A stretch of DNA of 41,862 bases from positions 1 through 41,862 of the forward strand of contig NZ_JAAVUN010000021.1 of NCBI RefSeq assembly GCF_012163155.1, written 5' to 3'. Made by a program: the position numbers and the translations under genes. The DNA is from Kocuria subflava (GTDB taxonomy: Bacteria; Actinomycetota; Actinomycetes; Actinomycetales; Micrococcaceae). Under the pieces are notes generated by a model. That model was not told the DNA's origin. It did not search any database and was given only the letters and a program-made list of their open reading frames with translations. This document shows positions 41,751 to 41,862 of this stretch, in pieces. Numbering within the stretch: position 1 is the first letter of the stretch; every line of letters starts with the position of its first letter.

Positions 41751-41786
41751 GAAAAGGGGCCCCGAACACTACGGTTCGAGGCCCCT
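41751..41786 (-). terminator. Intrinsic terminator of the rRNA operon
   Basis: AGGGGCCCCGAAC (41755-41767) pairs with GTTCGAGGCCCCT (41774-41786) with one mismatch and a 6-nt loop. On the minus strand it is followed by TTTTC. It lies about 15-20 nt after the 5S rRNA end. Confidence 0.88.
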
Positions 41787-41801
41787 AACCCTGTTTGTGG
41801 T

Positions 41802-41862
41802 GTTAATGCGGCGGTGACTTACTCTCCCACACCCTCACGAGTGCAGTACCATCAGCGCTGTA
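41802..41862 (-). rRNA. rrf: 5S rRNA, 3' part (truncated by the window edge)
   Basis: The minus strand reads GATGGTACTGCACTCGTGAG, then GGTGTGGGAGAGTAAGTCAC and CGCCGC, the conserved 3' half of actinobacterial 5S rRNA. About half of the gene is inside the window. The exact 3' end is uncertain by a few bases. The 23S and 16S genes would lie to the right. Confidence 0.9.

Overview
The window looks like a chromosomal segment of a high-GC Gram-positive actinobacterium, most probably a member of the Micrococcales close to Micrococcaceae. The evidence is the actinobacterial gene order (tlyA-nadK-recN-pyrG-xerD and parA-scpA-scpB-rluB-cmk-der), frequent GTG starts, GTGA/ATGA/TGATG start-stop overlaps, and the sequence of the 5S rRNA tail. 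Most genes are on the minus strand. No species can be assigned from sequence alone.

Layout: 1-704 is a graveyard of three transposase remnants apparently nested in one another (IS30-like tail, IS3-family OrfB C-terminus with its terminal repeat, IS481-like C-terminus). It abuts tRNA-Pro(GGG). 916-4202 is a two-gene module: a NUDIX hydrolase translationally coupled to a PLD nuclease / SF2 helicase / DUF3427 protein. 4467-7916 is pyruvate carboxylase. 8179-10310 holds an FAD monooxygenase and a CPBP membrane protease. 10592-15254 is rluB-tyrA-cmk-der. 15484-18339 is an insertion of two unfamiliar genes bracketed by two near-identical palindromic repeats. 18355-20821 is parA-scpA-scpB. 21232-27748 is a complete methylcitrate (propionate) locus: prpE divergent from a GntR regulator and prpDBC, with two identical TGTATACA operators between them. 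27773-29107 is a nuclease-like gene lying between two structured repeats. 29128-39829 is a long minus-strand set: TPR/RD-rich protein, HAD phosphatase, small conserved ORF, tlyA, nadK, recN, pyrG, ADP-ribose-type NUDIX, xerD. 40091-41302 is a dicarboxylate/amino acid symporter. The window ends inside a 5S rRNA gene on the minus strand.

How it fits together: the conserved backbone serves chromosome handling (XerD, ParA, ScpAB, RecN), ribosome maturation (RluB, Der, TlyA) and nucleotide/cofactor metabolism (Cmk, PyrG, NadK). In related actinobacteria xerD, parA, scpAB, rluB, cmk and der usually lie close together. Here the set is split by two inserted blocks, and both blocks have palindromic repeats at their edges. 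The prp locus turns propionate into pyruvate plus succinate, and Pyc can refill oxaloacetate, which PrpC consumes.

The most interesting signals are the two repeat families. One has a perfectly covarying stem around a conserved loop next to a PD-(D/E)XK-like gene beside xerD. The other flanks the two-gene insertion between scpB and rluB. The PLD-helicase-DUF3427/NUDIX pair is a candidate nucleic-acid defence or repair module.
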